Assembly: GCF_000331535.1 (NCBI RefSeq)
Contig: NZ_AMZN01000033.1
Coordinates: 62,001 to 126,000 of the forward strand
Reading direction: 5' to 3'
Length of the DNA stretch: 64,000 nt
From: Fulvivirga imtechensis AK7
Lineage (GTDB): Bacteria; Bacteroidota; Bacteroidia; Cytophagales; Cyclobacteriaceae
Below are positions 51,068 to 61,250 of this stretch, in pieces (positions within the stretch are counted from its first letter, which is position 1; each line of letters opens with the position of its first letter). The translations under genes were made by a program, and so were the position numbers. The notes under the pieces were generated by a model that did not search any database, had not been told where the DNA came from, and saw only the letters and a list, made by a program, of their open reading frames with translations.

Positions 51068-52041
51068 TTCTGGTTACTGGTGCAAATGGTTTTTTAGGGA
51101 GCTATATATGCAAAAAGCTTCTCAGTGAAAAGGAGCCATTTATAGCTTTGGTACGCCCTTCCAGCGATATTAGCATGCTGCAAGACATTCAGGATGATAT
51201 AAGAATACACCACGGCGATGTACTCGATCCTGACAGTATTGTAGGCATAATAGAGGAAATAGACACGATCATTCATTGCGCGGCCGTGGTGTCTTATCAC
51301 AGGGGTGACAGAAAGCAAATGAATGAGGTAAATGTCACCGGCACAAAGTATATGGTAGACCTGGCATTGGCCCACAACATCAAATATTTTGTTCACATCA
51401 GTTCGGTAGCGGCACTGGGAAGGAATCAGCCTTCAGGCACTATATCTGAAAACAATAAATGGCAACATTCCAAATGGAATACCAGCTATGGCGAATCCAA
51501 ATACCTGGCTGAGCTAGAGGTTTGGCGGGGAATAATGGAGGGACTGAATGCCGTTATCCTCAACCCTTCAGTGATACTGGGACCCGGCGACTGGTCACGG
51601 AGCAGCGCCAGGCTTTTTAAATATGTTTGGGATGAGAAAAAATTTTACACCGAAGGGTTGCTCAATTATGTTGACGTTCGTGATGTAGCTGATATTGTAT
51701 TCACATTTCTAAAAAAAAGGACCACCGGCCAGCGATACATTATAAATGCAGATGGAGTAACCTATAAAAACTTTTTTGATGAAGTAGCAAACAAGTCCGG
51801 GAAAAAAGCACCTGGTACCAGGGCCACTCCCTCGCTGGTCAGGCTCGCCATGGTATTGGAAGGCATTAAGTCAATATTTACAGGTCAGAAGCCATTAATT
51901 ACCCGGGAAACAACCAAAATAGGCGACAATAAAATATACTTCGATAATAGTAAGATAAGGAAGGAATTAAATTATAACTTTGTGCCGCTTTCACAAACAA
52001 TTGATTGGACCTGCGAGGTTTATAAAAAAGATCCTGATTAA
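51064..52041 (+). CDS. NAD-dependent epimerase/dehydratase
   Basis: A 325-residue extended SDR protein. Nucleotide-binding GANGFLG at the N-terminus, catalytic YGESKYLAE with the Y-x3-K motif, and SSVAALG before it. The family includes dihydroflavonol-4-reductase-like and sugar epimerase enzymes; the substrate cannot be read from sequence. ATG overlaps the phosphatase stop (ATGA), so it is translationally coupled to the capsule genes. Confidence 0.85.
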   Translation: MILVTGANGFLGSYICKKLLSEKEPFIALVRPSSDISMLQDIQDDIRIHHGDVLDPDSIVGIIEEIDTIIHCAAVVSYHRGDRKQMNEVNVTGTKYMVDLALAHNIKYFVHISSVAALGRNQPSGTISENNKWQHSKWNTSYGESKYLAELEVWRGIMEGLNAVILNPSVILGPGDWSRSSARLFKYVWDEKKFYTEGLLNYVDVRDVADIVFTFLKKRTTGQRYIINADGVTYKNFFDEVANKSGKKAPGTRATPSLVRLAMVLEGIKSIFTGQKPLITRETTKIGDNKIYFDNSKIRKELNYNFVPLSQTIDWTCEVYKKDPD

Positions 52042-52111
52042 AATTTAAGCAACTTTCTTATTTATTTTAGGGTTTAATTAGTTAAATTGTTTAAACTTTT
52101 GAGGTGATTGA

Positions 52112-53515
52112 ATGGCTGAGAATTTTAAGAGAAAAGAAGAGAACGAACTGATAAAAAGGTTTGAGGATCACGTTAAAAATAGAGCCACATATTTCTTTGA
52201 GCTTGACAGCTTCGAGCAGATCATAGGTTTATATATTGAGCGTGGTCAATACAAAAAGGCACTTAGCGCCATCAACCTGGCAGCCGAGCAATACCCCTTC
52301 TCCACAGAATTAATTATTACCAAAGCACAGGTTTTAACCAACCTCGAGGAATATGAGGAGGCTCTTGACCTGCTAGACAAAGCTGAATCTTTCCAACCTA
52401 ATGACTCTGAAATATATTTTCTGAAAGGATCGATCTATTCCCTGCAAGCACAATATGAGGCTGCTATTGAAACGTATTTTCAGGCCTTGCCCTTTGCTGA
52501 AGACACAGACGAGGTATACTATAGTATAGGCCTTGCTTACCAAAGCATGGAAAAGTACCAGGAAGCTATCGATGCCTATAAAAACGCTATCGAAGAAAAT
52601 ATTTTCCATGATGGCGCCCTGTATGAGCTGGCATACTGTCTGGATATTTGTGGTGAGTTGGAAAGCAGTATCTCGTACTATAAAAAGTTCATAGATGCCG
52701 ATCCTTATTCCCAGGCGGCCTGGTACAACCTGGGCATCGTTTATAATAAACTGGGTAGGTTTGACGAGGCCATCCATGCTTATGACTATGCCATTGTCAT
52801 TGAAGAGAATTTTTCTTCAGCATATTTTAACATGGGCAATACTTATGCTCAAATGGAAAAATATCCTCAGGCGCTGGATGCCTATAAAAAAACTATAGAC
52901 ATAGAAGGTCCAAGCCCCGAAGTATACTGCCAGATGGCTACCGTTTACGAAAAAATGGAGCAGTATGAGTTAGGCCTGAAATATTTTCAAAAAGCTACCA
53001 AGCTCGACAACCTGTATGACGAAGCCTGGTTCGGAGCAGGTAAGTGCCTCAACAAACAGCAAAAATGGTATCAATCACTGCACTTTTACAATAAAGCGCT
53101 AAAGCTGGACCACGAAAATCCTGAATATTGGAAAGCAGTAGCGCAAACAGAATATCAGATCGGAAATATTGTATCCAGCATTGATGCGTATGAAGAGGCC
53201 AGCATGCTTACCCCTGAGGACAAAGAGATCTGGCTCAACTGGTCCTACATCTATTACGAGCAAGGCGAATACGATAAAGCTATCGATCTGGTTATCAGTG
53301 GATTAGAAGACAATCCTGATGATGCCGACTTCTTCTATCGTATTACTGCCTACCTAATTACTGCCGGCAAATACAAAGAAGCCTTTAATTATTTAGAAAA
53401 TGCATTAATTTTGGACTTTGATAAACATGAAGCTCTCTTTGAGTTTTTCCCACAACTAGAAACTCAAAAAGCTTTGTACAAAATCATTGATCAATTTAGA
53501 AAAGAAAATTCCTGA
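52112..53515 (+). CDS. TPR-repeat protein
   Basis: A 467-residue protein with about 11 tetratricopeptide repeats (for example AWYNLGIVYNKLGRFDEAIH, AYFNMGNTYAQMEKYPQALD), no signal peptide and no enzyme domain. TPR arrays bind partner proteins. It begins a new group 70 bp after the epimerase and overlaps the ComA-like gene start by 1 bp (TGATG). Function unknown. Confidence 0.88.
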   Translation: MAENFKRKEENELIKRFEDHVKNRATYFFELDSFEQIIGLYIERGQYKKALSAINLAAEQYPFSTELIITKAQVLTNLEEYEEALDLLDKAESFQPNDSEIYFLKGSIYSLQAQYEAAIETYFQALPFAEDTDEVYYSIGLAYQSMEKYQEAIDAYKNAIEENIFHDGALYELAYCLDICGELESSISYYKKFIDADPYSQAAWYNLGIVYNKLGRFDEAIHAYDYAIVIEENFSSAYFNMGNTYAQMEKYPQALDAYKKTIDIEGPSPEVYCQMATVYEKMEQYELGLKYFQKATKLDNLYDEAWFGAGKCLNKQQKWYQSLHFYNKALKLDHENPEYWKAVAQTEYQIGNIVSSIDAYEEASMLTPEDKEIWLNWSYIYYEQGEYDKAIDLVISGLEDNPDDADFFYRITAYLITAGKYKEAFNYLENALILDFDKHEALFEFFPQLETQKALYKIIDQFRKENS

Positions 53516-54288
53516 TGAATTATACCTTAAACAACATTCCTGAGCGCACCACCAAGCCCAGGCAATATGGTTTTACTATGGCCATGGACAAAGGCCTGAG
53601 CATTCGAGAAGTTGAAGATTTTATAAGCATCTGCGGAGAGTATGTGGATATAGTTAAATTCGGTTGGGCTACTTCGTATGTTACGCCTAACCTGAAGGAG
53701 AAGATAAGAGTATACCAGGATGCGGGCATACCTGTCTATTTCGGAGGTACGCTTTTCGAATCATTCATCATCAGGGATCAATTCGATGACTATAGAAAAA
53801 TACTCGACAAGTATAAACTGGAATATGCCGAAGTCTCTGATGGCTCCATAGAGCTCGATCACGATAAGAAATGTCAACTGATCAGCCAGTTGTCCGAACA
53901 GGTCACAGTGCTTTCAGAGGTAGGCTCTAAAGATGAGGAAAAGATCATTCCTCCCTATCAGTGGATAAAATTAATGCAGGCGGAACTGGATGCCGGAGCC
54001 TGGAAGGTGATAGGAGAAGCCAGGGAAAGCGGAAATGTCGGACTTTTCCGTTCTACAGGTGAAGTACGATCAGGGTTGGTACAGGAGATCCTGACCAAAA
54101 TTCCCTTTGAGAAAATTATTTGGGAAGCCCCCCAAAAGGCGCAACAGGTATGGTTCATCAAATTATTGGGTTCCAATGTCAACTTAGGAAACATTGCCCC
54201 TAATGAAGTAATTCCCCTCGAAACCATCCGTCTGGGTCTGCGAGGAGATACTTTCAATCATTTTCTCTCGTTAAACGGTAAAAGCTAA
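53515..54288 (+). CDS. comA: phosphosulfolactate synthase (ComA-like)
   Basis: A 257-residue TIM-barrel protein with the family patterns: RQYGFTMAMDKGLSIREVED, YVDIVKFGWATSYV, GIPVYFGGTLFE, YAEVSDGSIELDHD and VIGEARESGNVGLF. ComA joins sulfite to phosphoenolpyruvate, forming (2R)-phosphosulfolactate. In Archaea it feeds coenzyme M; in Bacteroidota, which make sulfonolipids, the product might enter sulfolactate or sulfonolipid metabolism (inference). Coupled to the TPR gene by a 1-bp overlap. Confidence 0.85.
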   Translation: MNYTLNNIPERTTKPRQYGFTMAMDKGLSIREVEDFISICGEYVDIVKFGWATSYVTPNLKEKIRVYQDAGIPVYFGGTLFESFIIRDQFDDYRKILDKYKLEYAEVSDGSIELDHDKKCQLISQLSEQVTVLSEVGSKDEEKIIPPYQWIKLMQAELDAGAWKVIGEARESGNVGLFRSTGEVRSGLVQEILTKIPFEKIIWEAPQKAQQVWFIKLLGSNVNLGNIAPNEVIPLETIRLGLRGDTFNHFLSLNGKS

Positions 54289-54301
54289 ACTTTCCGTGCC
54301 G

Positions 54302-55243
54302 ATGCATAGATTCAAAGACACCCTGCTCGTATACTTTAAGGGATTGGGAATGGGCGGGGCTGATGTAGTGCCTGGCGTATCCGGTGGAACAATTGCATTT
54401 ATTACAGGTATATACGAAAAACTATTGGACTCCATAAAAGCAGTTGATGTAGAAGCCATTAAGCTGCTGTTTACCCTCCAGTTACCGCTTTTCTGGAAGA
54501 AGATCAACGGAAGTTTTCTTCTGCCCCTGGTGTTGGGCATTGCCACAAGCTTTCTGACACTGGCAAAACTGATCGTTTTTTTAATGGAAAACTATCCTAT
54601 CCCACTGTGGTCATTTTTTTTCGGCCTGATCATTATTTCCGCTATCCTGGTATTAAGGGTGATCAACAGATGGAGTATTGGCGTAGTATTGGCAACCCTT
54701 ACAGGCATACTGGCGGCCTATTTGATTACCGAAGCTACTCCTTCAGAGACACCTGAGGCCCCTTGGTTTATCTTTATTTCAGGCGCTATTGCTATTTGTG
54801 CTATGATACTACCCGGTATATCAGGTTCATTTATCCTGCTGATCCTGGGTAAGTATGAGTATATGATGACAGCCCTGAGTAATTTTGATGTAATGACGGT
54901 AGCCATATTTATAGTAGGTTGTGTTTTCGGTCTGCTATCATTTTCCAGGCTGATCTCATGGTTGTTAAAAAACTACCATAACATCACTATAGGACTTCTT
55001 TCGGGATTTATGATTGGATCACTCAATAAAGTATGGCCATGGAAAATTCCGGTCGCTTTCCGTATCAACAGCCATGGTGAGCAGGTTCCGTACCTCACGA
55101 AAAATGTTTTGCCCGGAGAATACATGCGCGAACTCGGAGAATATCCACATGTACTGACAGCCATTTTATTCATGGCTCTAGGTATTTTTGTAGTGGTATT
55201 GATTGAAAAAGTGGCTAATTACAAATCCAAAAGAGCAAACTGA
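54302..55243 (+). CDS. DUF368 membrane protein, polyprenyl-phosphate transporter family
   Basis: A 313-residue membrane protein. The signature LGMGGADVVPGVSGGTIAFI near the start and ILPGISGSFILLILGKYEYM in the second half mark the DUF368 family, with about eight hydrophobic helices. Published work on this family supports recycling of undecaprenyl phosphate across the cytoplasmic membrane, which would serve both peptidoglycan and capsule synthesis. A GTG at 54296 is an alternative start. It overlaps aroE by 1 bp. Confidence 0.85.
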   Translation: MHRFKDTLLVYFKGLGMGGADVVPGVSGGTIAFITGIYEKLLDSIKAVDVEAIKLLFTLQLPLFWKKINGSFLLPLVLGIATSFLTLAKLIVFLMENYPIPLWSFFFGLIIISAILVLRVINRWSIGVVLATLTGILAAYLITEATPSETPEAPWFIFISGAIAICAMILPGISGSFILLILGKYEYMMTALSNFDVMTVAIFIVGCVFGLLSFSRLISWLLKNYHNITIGLLSGFMIGSLNKVWPWKIPVAFRINSHGEQVPYLTKNVLPGEYMRELGEYPHVLTAILFMALGIFVVVLIEKVANYKSKRAN

Positions 55244-55980
55244 TGCCAGAGCTTTATGGCTTGATCGGGAAAAAGCTCTCACACTCCTTTTCAAAAAAAT
55301 TCTTTACTGAAAAGTTTGAGAGAGAAGGACTTGATCAATGTCGTTACGAGTTATTTGAACTCCGGGAAATAGATGAATTACCCGCACTCATCAGCGCCAA
55401 TCCTTACCTGAAGGGGCTCAATGTTACCATCCCCTACAAGGAAGCTGTTCAACCCTTCCTTTATAAAGTCGATGATGCCGCCCTTAAAATCGGCGCCGTA
55501 AATGTAATAAAAGTAGAAGCCGGAAAGTTATATGGCTATAATTCCGATTTCTATGGTTTCAAAAACTCCTTAATGGCCTGGCTGGAGGGCAATTACAAAC
55601 ATCGGGCCCTGGTATTGGGTACGGGCGGAGCTTCGAGAGCAGTTGTTGCAACGCTCGAAAGCCTTCAGATCCCCTACAGACTCGTATCGCGTCAGTCGGT
55701 ATCGAATGTACTTACCTACGAAGAAATTACTCCGGAGATCATCTCTACACATCACCTGCTTATTAATACTACGCCATTGGGCATGTATCCCAACACTTCT
55801 ACTATTCCCCAACTGCCATATGAAGCGGTAACTCCCCGTCATTATTTGTACGACCTCGTTTATAATCCACTCGAAACAGCATTCCTTCTTCAAGGAAAAG
55901 CACATGGCGCCAGCACCAAAAACGGTCTGGAAATGCTTCATTTACAGGCAGAAGAATCGTGGAGACTGTGGCATCATTAA
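55243..55980 (+). CDS. aroE: shikimate dehydrogenase
   Basis: A 245-residue protein. Substrate-binding LIGKKLSHSFSKKFF and the conserved NVTIPYKEAV, then GAVNVIK and YNSDFYGFKNSL. The NADP-binding Gly-rich segment VLGTGGASRAVV follows, and the C-terminal KNGLEMLHLQAEESWRLW is the usual ending. It makes shikimate in aromatic amino acid synthesis. It starts at the stop of the DUF368 gene (TGATG). Confidence 0.93.
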   Translation: MPELYGLIGKKLSHSFSKKFFTEKFEREGLDQCRYELFELREIDELPALISANPYLKGLNVTIPYKEAVQPFLYKVDDAALKIGAVNVIKVEAGKLYGYNSDFYGFKNSLMAWLEGNYKHRALVLGTGGASRAVVATLESLQIPYRLVSRQSVSNVLTYEEITPEIISTHHLLINTTPLGMYPNTSTIPQLPYEAVTPRHYLYDLVYNPLETAFLLQGKAHGASTKNGLEMLHLQAEESWRLWHH

Positions 55981-56284
55981 TCGGCCCGTCTGTAAGTTCG
56001 GTTTTTTTTTATGCATTCTCGATTCATTGTATGGCCTTACATCATAAAAATCACATTATCAAAATCATCGGCAATCGCTTTATATTTAAGGGGTAAAACA
56101 GGTAATCATTTAATGATCAGTATGTTAAGCAACAAAGTCAACCGCCATCAAAATAATAACTATTCAGATAATAACATTTAAATATGTGATGTAATATTTA
56201 AATCAAACCGCAATAGATAGTTGGCTCAGCATCTTCTAACTTTAAAATTTCATTTATAGCTTTTTAAACTAAATTCATTGTACA
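55981..56284. other. intergenic region after aroE
   Basis: 304 bp, AT-rich. A T-run (about 56004-56011) after a weak GC-rich stretch may terminate the aroE transcript. I see no small gene here and no clear promoter for the next gene. Confidence 0.3.
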
Positions 56285-56719
56285 ATGAAAGAATTATTAA
56301 AACTAACTAAGGCTGGGTCCAAATCTCCTTATCTGGTGTTTCATCTTATTGATAATGACACCCTCCTATTTAACTGGAACGGCTTTCTGGATGTAGATAA
56401 TATCATAAAAGTTCATGAGCAGTCTCTTGAACTTATCAAGAAACATAAGATCGTCAACCTGATTGAAGATGTAAGAAAATTTTCCGGCCCCTTTTCAAAG
56501 GCCAATGATTGGTTTATCAATACCTATACTCCTTCAATTATTAAGCTCGGAGTTAAAAAAACAGCCGTTATCCTCAACGATAATGTATTCACTGAATTAT
56601 CTGTAACTGACCTTAAAGAGAATCCTGAATTCAAAAAAATGGGACTACTTTACCGTGTCTTCGGTTCTATGGAAGATGCCACCGAATGGATACGGGAAGA
56701 TTCTAAGCAGACTGTTTGA
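56285..56719 (+). CDS. STAS-like small protein
   Basis: A 144-residue alpha/beta protein that resembles SpoIIAA/STAS-type domains common in Bacteroidota: NDTLLFNWNGFLDVDNIIKV, then IVNLIEDVRKFSGPF and TAVILNDNVFTELSV. It lacks membrane segments. The role cannot be named. It stands alone, followed by a 9-bp hairpin. Confidence 0.65.
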   Translation: MKELLKLTKAGSKSPYLVFHLIDNDTLLFNWNGFLDVDNIIKVHEQSLELIKKHKIVNLIEDVRKFSGPFSKANDWFINTYTPSIIKLGVKKTAVILNDNVFTELSVTDLKENPEFKKMGLLYRVFGSMEDATEWIREDSKQTV

Positions 56720-56738
56720 CGATTGCCCATTTTTCATC

Positions 56739-56777
56739 TCCCTGTGCTATAGTTGGTTAAAAGTCCAGGCACAGGGA
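56739..56777 (+). terminator. terminator-like hairpin after the STAS-like gene
   Basis: TCCCTGTGC (56739-56747) pairs perfectly with GCACAGGGA (56769-56777) around a 21-nt loop, followed by TATTTCCCCACTTTTTTC. The stem is strong, the loop long and the T-run weakly placed. Confidence 0.5.
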
Positions 56778-56989
56778 TATTTCCCCACTTTTTTCACAAA
56801 TCTTACACCTTTTGTGACCGATAACTATATGATATTAATCATCTATTAAATCATATAATATCATATATATTCAAAACAACACCTAATTAAATCTCTTAAT
56901 ACATAAATTATTACCTGCGCAACTGAACTATGATTAATGAATTTAACTTCTTCTTCTGACTATCTATATTCAAAGAAAAAAATTAAGCT

Positions 56990-58036
56990 ATGATAGGTGC
57001 AAATGTAAATGGCATTAGGGTGGAAGACTTATTTCAATGCTATGACAAGTACAATTTTTTATATCAGGAGAAGAAGGAGAAAATGCAATATCTCTTTCCA
57101 ATGATCAAGGCCAATTGGGATATGGCATTATCAATGCCATGGGAAAATTTTTTATTGTTGACCTATAGCCGTCCGGAAAAGGACCTTTTTGCATCGGTGT
57201 CTGCATGGAGGAGTACGCTCCGTAGCTATTGCATTCAGCACATGGTATCTAATCAGGCTGAAAATACCAGGTTGATATTACTTCATTTTCTAAATATTCT
57301 TGAAAATGACATTACGGAAAAAAATGCCATCCAGGTTTATTATCAGCCGAAGACGAGGTTTGCTAACAATATGTTTTCACATCTCCACAAGGCAGCAGGC
57401 ACTGAACATAGCCATTTGAGCCCCTATAGCTACCTCAGCTACCCTGTTAAGCCTGTTCCGCTACATTGGGACCGGGTCTTCGCTGAAGAGTTGAACAAAA
57501 CCAACCAAAAAGGCATTATAGATTTTATAAAGCGGGAAAAAGGTGACTTCTATTCCTGGGTTCAGGATTTTGACAGCGATGATTTCACACTTTCCACTCT
57601 TGATAAGGAATACAGTAAATATGGTTTGACACGAACCAGGCAAGTTGTGGCGTATAAAGATGAAAGCCATAAGATCCTCGGTGTTTCTGTTATTAACAGA
57701 GCATCCACCGGCCTGAATTTCAGCCTGCTGGAAAATTCTTGTGAAATAATTCTCGACTCTCAGCATCCCATCTGGCTGCTCAATGAAGTTATAAAATCGA
57801 TTCTTTATCATATCAGCAATCTTTATCGCCAGTCAGACCTGGATAGTGTGCCGCTCCTGGTTGCCCCGGAATATGAAGGCCTGATCCAGGCTTATGGAGG
57901 CAAATCTATGAGAACCTACAATTATTTCACCTGCGACAATAGTGTATTTGAAGAATGGCGTAGCTACCTCAAATCAGAATTAAAAGAGGTTACTGAACAT
58001 CTCAAAATAAAGAACCTCGAATCCAAAGCGTCTTAA
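56990..58036 (+). CDS. soluble protein of unknown function
   Basis: A 348-residue protein that I do not recognise. Helical N-terminal half (about 1 to 130), then a mixed region with VVAYKDESHKILGVSVINRA and NFSLLENSCEII, which recall the strand pattern of an acetyltransferase (GNAT) fold without its acetyl-CoA motif. It ends in a charged helix. It is 22 bp before the methyltransferase gene, so the two probably form an operon. The upstream 213 bp hold no clear promoter. Confidence 0.6.
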   Translation: MIGANVNGIRVEDLFQCYDKYNFLYQEKKEKMQYLFPMIKANWDMALSMPWENFLLLTYSRPEKDLFASVSAWRSTLRSYCIQHMVSNQAENTRLILLHFLNILENDITEKNAIQVYYQPKTRFANNMFSHLHKAAGTEHSHLSPYSYLSYPVKPVPLHWDRVFAEELNKTNQKGIIDFIKREKGDFYSWVQDFDSDDFTLSTLDKEYSKYGLTRTRQVVAYKDESHKILGVSVINRASTGLNFSLLENSCEIILDSQHPIWLLNEVIKSILYHISNLYRQSDLDSVPLLVAPEYEGLIQAYGGKSMRTYNYFTCDNSVFEEWRSYLKSELKEVTEHLKIKNLESKAS

Positions 58037-58058
58037 AAAATCTTAAAAAACCAACGAT

Positions 58059-58865
58059 ATGAATACACCTGATTTAAAGCAATCAAAATATTTTATGGAT
58101 GACCCCCGTGAAGCCGGCAGACTGGATGCTAAAGTAAATACGGATGAATTCATTGAAAATTTTCTTACCAGCCGGATCCCGGAAGAGACCAACACATATA
58201 TAGTAGATATCGGTTGTGGCGCAGGCGCCATTGCTTCAGCGATTGCTAAAAAGTACCCATACACCACCGTGAAAGGAGTTGATCTGAGCAATGAACGACT
58301 GGAAGAGGCAAGGAACAAATGTAAACATCTGAATAATGCTGAGTTTAAGCAAGGTTCGATCTATGAATTACCACTTGAAGATAACTCGGCTGATTTTCTC
58401 TACACAAGGTTTCTATTAGAATACCTACAGGAACCGGTAAGAGGAATAAAAGAAATGTACCGTGTTTGCAAAAATGGTGGCACGGTAATGCTACAGGACC
58501 TTGACGGCCAATTACTGTTTCATTATCCTGAAACCATCGAAAATTTAGATAAGGTACTTTCCGGGTTAGCCGAAACAGGTTTTGACCCTTTAATTGGAAG
58601 AAAACTCATGCACTATGGCCTGCTGGCTGGGTTTAAACTTGATCATATCGACATCAGGCCCTACCATTTCATAGCAGGAAAGGTAGATGCTCACAATGAT
58701 TACTTATGGGATCTGAAAATGGAAATTGCTATGACCAAATTCTCAGACATACTAGGAAGCACGGAGCTGGCTCAAAAATTCAAAGATGATTTCATGAATT
58801 TTCTGAGAGATGAAAATACCATTATGTACTCCAATCTCTTCACCGTATACCTGAAAAAGGTATAG
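58059..58865 (+). CDS. SAM-dependent methyltransferase
   Basis: A 268-residue class I methyltransferase. Motif I VDIGCGAGAIASAI binds SAM; VKGVDLSNERLEEARNKC and FLLEYLQEPVRGIKEMYRVC are motifs II to IV. The C-terminal third is a helical substrate domain. Its relatives act on small molecules or quinones, so the substrate cannot be read. It lies in a two-gene operon with the unknown 348-residue protein. Confidence 0.85.
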   Translation: MNTPDLKQSKYFMDDPREAGRLDAKVNTDEFIENFLTSRIPEETNTYIVDIGCGAGAIASAIAKKYPYTTVKGVDLSNERLEEARNKCKHLNNAEFKQGSIYELPLEDNSADFLYTRFLLEYLQEPVRGIKEMYRVCKNGGTVMLQDLDGQLLFHYPETIENLDKVLSGLAETGFDPLIGRKLMHYGLLAGFKLDHIDIRPYHFIAGKVDAHNDYLWDLKMEIAMTKFSDILGSTELAQKFKDDFMNFLRDENTIMYSNLFTVYLKKV

Positions 58866-59101
58866 GAGCATATAGCGCTTGTAAAGAACTTCCTAAGCGG
58901 CTTGAAAACGCCAAGATCAAGCTCGCCTTCGCGTAGCCGCCTGGGCAGAGCAAGGGCTTGTGCCTGCGTACCGAAGTGCTATGGCACACAGGTGTGAGAT
59001 TCCAAAAAACAGAGCATACTTGGGTACGCGAACATTTTTGATATGAGCGTAACGCAGACATTGGTATTTTCTCAGGGACACTATGTAATTCTATTGAACT
59101 C
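58866..59101. other. structured intergenic region before uvrB
   Basis: No supportable gene. The sequence is GC-richer than its surroundings and has short self-complementary pieces (GTGCTATGGCAC near 58977-58989). It could be a structured RNA or an interspersed repeat, but I cannot show either from one copy. Confidence 0.3.
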
Positions 59102-59132
59102 TTGGTGCAATTCACTCGTTAAACTAGATTTG
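59102..59132 (+). promoter_or_regulatory. uvrB promoter (Bacteroidota type)
   Basis: TTG at 59102-59104 and TAGATTTG at 59125-59132, with 20 bp between, match the -33 and -7 boxes used by the Bacteroidota primary sigma factor. The ATG is at 59156, giving a leader of about 18 nt. This is the clearest promoter in the window. Confidence 0.6.
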
Positions 59133-59155
59133 AACAAGAGCAGAAACGGAATAAT

Positions 59156-61183
59156 ATGAGTTTTAAAATTACCAGCGAATATGTACCCACCGGAGATCAA
59201 CCCAAAGCTATTGAGCAGTTGACCCAGGGACTTGAATCTGGAGAACCTTTTCAAACCCTATTAGGTGCTACCGGAACAGGCAAAACTTTTACCGTGGCCA
59301 ATGTAATAGCCAATGTAGACCGACCCACACTGGTACTTTGTCATAATAAGACCCTTGCCGCACAGCTCTATGGGGAATTCAAACGCTTTTTCCCTGAAAA
59401 TGCTATTGAATATTTTATCTCATATTACGACTACTACCAACCGGAAGCATTCATACCTTCTTCGAACCTGTATATCGAAAAGGATCTTTCTATCAATGAA
59501 GAAATTGAGAAACTACGCCTGAGCGCCACCTCTTCACTTCTCACCGGCAGGCGTGATATCATAGTAGTAGCATCAGTATCATGCATCTATGGCATCGGAA
59601 ACCCTGAAGAGTTTGGTAAAAATGTGATCAAGCTTAAGGTGGGTGAAACCATTGCACGTAACAGACTGCTTTTTGCACTTGTTGACATTCTTTATAGTAG
59701 GACAGAAGGTGAGTTTAAACGAGGGAATTTCAGAGTAAAAGGAGATACCGTGGATATTTTTATTGCCTATGGAGACTTTGCCTACCGCATTATATTCTGG
59801 GGTGATGAAATAGAAGCCATACAACGGATTGATCCCGTAACGGGAAGGACAATCGCTGATGAGAAGGTAATTACCATATTCCCTGCAAACCTGTTTGTGA
59901 CCGGTAAAGACCTCCTGCACGAGGCCATCAGGGAGATCCAGGATGATCTTGTCGCACAGGTCAACCATTTTGAAATTGAACAAAGACACCTCGAAGCCAA
60001 GCGTGTAAAGGAAAGAACCGAATTTGACCTGGAAATGATGCGCGAACTCGGCTACTGCTCAGGCATAGAGAACTATTCGCGGTACTTTGACCGCAGAAGT
60101 CCGGGCGCCAGACCATTCTGTCTGCTAGATTATTTTCCGGATGATTACCTTATGATCATTGATGAAAGCCATGTCACCGTTCCCCAGGTGAGAGCTATGT
60201 GGGGTGGTGATCGTTCGCGAAAGGTAAACCTCGTGGATTTTGGTTTTAGACTGCCTGCTGCCCTGGATAACAGGCCTCTGACATTTAATGAATTTGAAGG
60301 AATGCTCAACCAGGTGGTGTACGTCAGTGCCACACCCTCTGAATATGAGCTGAGAAAATCTGAAGGCATTGTAGTTGAGCAGATCATACGCCCCACTGGC
60401 TTGCTCGACCCCGAAATCGATGTGAGGCCAAGCCTGAACCAGATCGATGACCTGCTGGAAGAAGTAGATGAAAGAGTAAAGAAAGAAGAGCGCGTGCTGG
60501 TGACCACCCTTACCAAGAGGATGGCTGAAGAGCTAACCAAGTTCTTAGAACGGGCCGGGGTAAAATGCCGGTACATACACAGTGAAGTGGACACCCTGGA
60601 GCGAGTTGAAATTTTGAGGGAACTACGCCTGGGAGTCTTTGACGTTTTGGTGGGTGTTAACCTTTTACGGGAAGGCCTTGACCTCCCGGAAGTATCGCTG
60701 GTGGCTATACTTGATGCTGACAAAGAAGGCTTTCTGCGAAACCAGAGATCGCTGATACAAACTATTGGCCGTGCCGCAAGGAATGCGAATGGCAGAGTGA
60801 TCATGTATGCTGACACTGTCACTGAGTCTATGCGAACTGCCATAGATGAAACAAACCGAAGAAGGAGCATCCAAATGGACTATAATGAAAAGCATGGAAT
60901 TACCCCAACAACCATCCTAAGGTCTAAGGAATCGATACTACAACAGACTGGTGTTGCAGATAAAAAGAAGGGTGTCAAAAAGTACTATACCGGTGAGGAG
61001 GCTCCATCTGTGGCTGCCGATCCTGTAGTAGCATATATGGGCAAAAATGATCTCGAAAAATTAATAGCTAAAACCCAAAAGGCTATGGAAAAGGCAGCCA
61101 AAGAACTTAACTTTATTGAAGCTGCAAAATTGCGGGATGAAATGCTGGAGCTTAAAAAATTGCAGGAAGAAAAGCAGTCATAA
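59156..61183 (+). CDS. uvrB: excinuclease ABC subunit B
   Basis: A 675-residue UvrB. Walker [15 protein letters not shown], the beta-hairpin region [19 protein letters not shown], the [13 protein letters not shown] motif, the helicase motifs [14 protein letters not shown] and [13 protein letters not shown], and the C-terminal UVR domain ([20 protein letters not shown]). UvrB loads on damaged DNA with UvrA and recruits UvrC. Full length. It has its own promoter. Confidence 0.96.
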   Translation: MSFKITSEYVPTGDQPKAIEQLTQGLESGEPFQTLLGATGTGKTFTVANVIANVDRPTLVLCHNKTLAAQLYGEFKRFFPENAIEYFISYYDYYQPEAFIPSSNLYIEKDLSINEEIEKLRLSATSSLLTGRRDIIVVASVSCIYGIGNPEEFGKNVIKLKVGETIARNRLLFALVDILYSRTEGEFKRGNFRVKGDTVDIFIAYGDFAYRIIFWGDEIEAIQRIDPVTGRTIADEKVITIFPANLFVTGKDLLHEAIREIQDDLVAQVNHFEIEQRHLEAKRVKERTEFDLEMMRELGYCSGIENYSRYFDRRSPGARPFCLLDYFPDDYLMIIDESHVTVPQVRAMWGGDRSRKVNLVDFGFRLPAALDNRPLTFNEFEGMLNQVVYVSATPSEYELRKSEGIVVEQIIRPTGLLDPEIDVRPSLNQIDDLLEEVDERVKKEERVLVTTLTKRMAEELTKFLERAGVKCRYIHSEVDTLERVEILRELRLGVFDVLVGVNLLREGLDLPEVSLVAILDADKEGFLRNQRSLIQTIGRAARNANGRVIMYADTVTESMRTAIDETNRRRSIQMDYNEKHGITPTTILRSKESILQQTGVADKKKGVKKYYTGEEAPSVAADPVVAYMGKNDLEKLIAKTQKAMEKAAKELNFIEAAKLRDEMLELKKLQEEKQS

Positions 61184-61189
61184 TCAGAT

Positions 61190-61213
61190 AAATCCAAACT
61201 GAAAAGTGGATTT
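61190..61213 (+). terminator. weak terminator-like hairpin after uvrB
   Basis: AAATCCA (61190-61196) pairs with TGGATTT (61207-61213) around a 10-nt loop. The stem is AT-rich and no T-run follows, so termination would be weak. Confidence 0.25.
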
Positions 61214-61250
61214 GAACGTTAAGTATATTATTTCAGTTATATAGAATCAT

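Noticed and set aside
58840-59115. Minus-strand 91-residue frame across the methyltransferase end and following gap
   Set aside because: It overlaps a clear gene and has odd Cys/Ser/Arg composition without motif; likely chance.
60145-60870. Minus-strand 241-residue frame inside uvrB
   Set aside because: It is antisense to conserved helicase motifs and is Ser/Arg-rich in the way shadow frames are.
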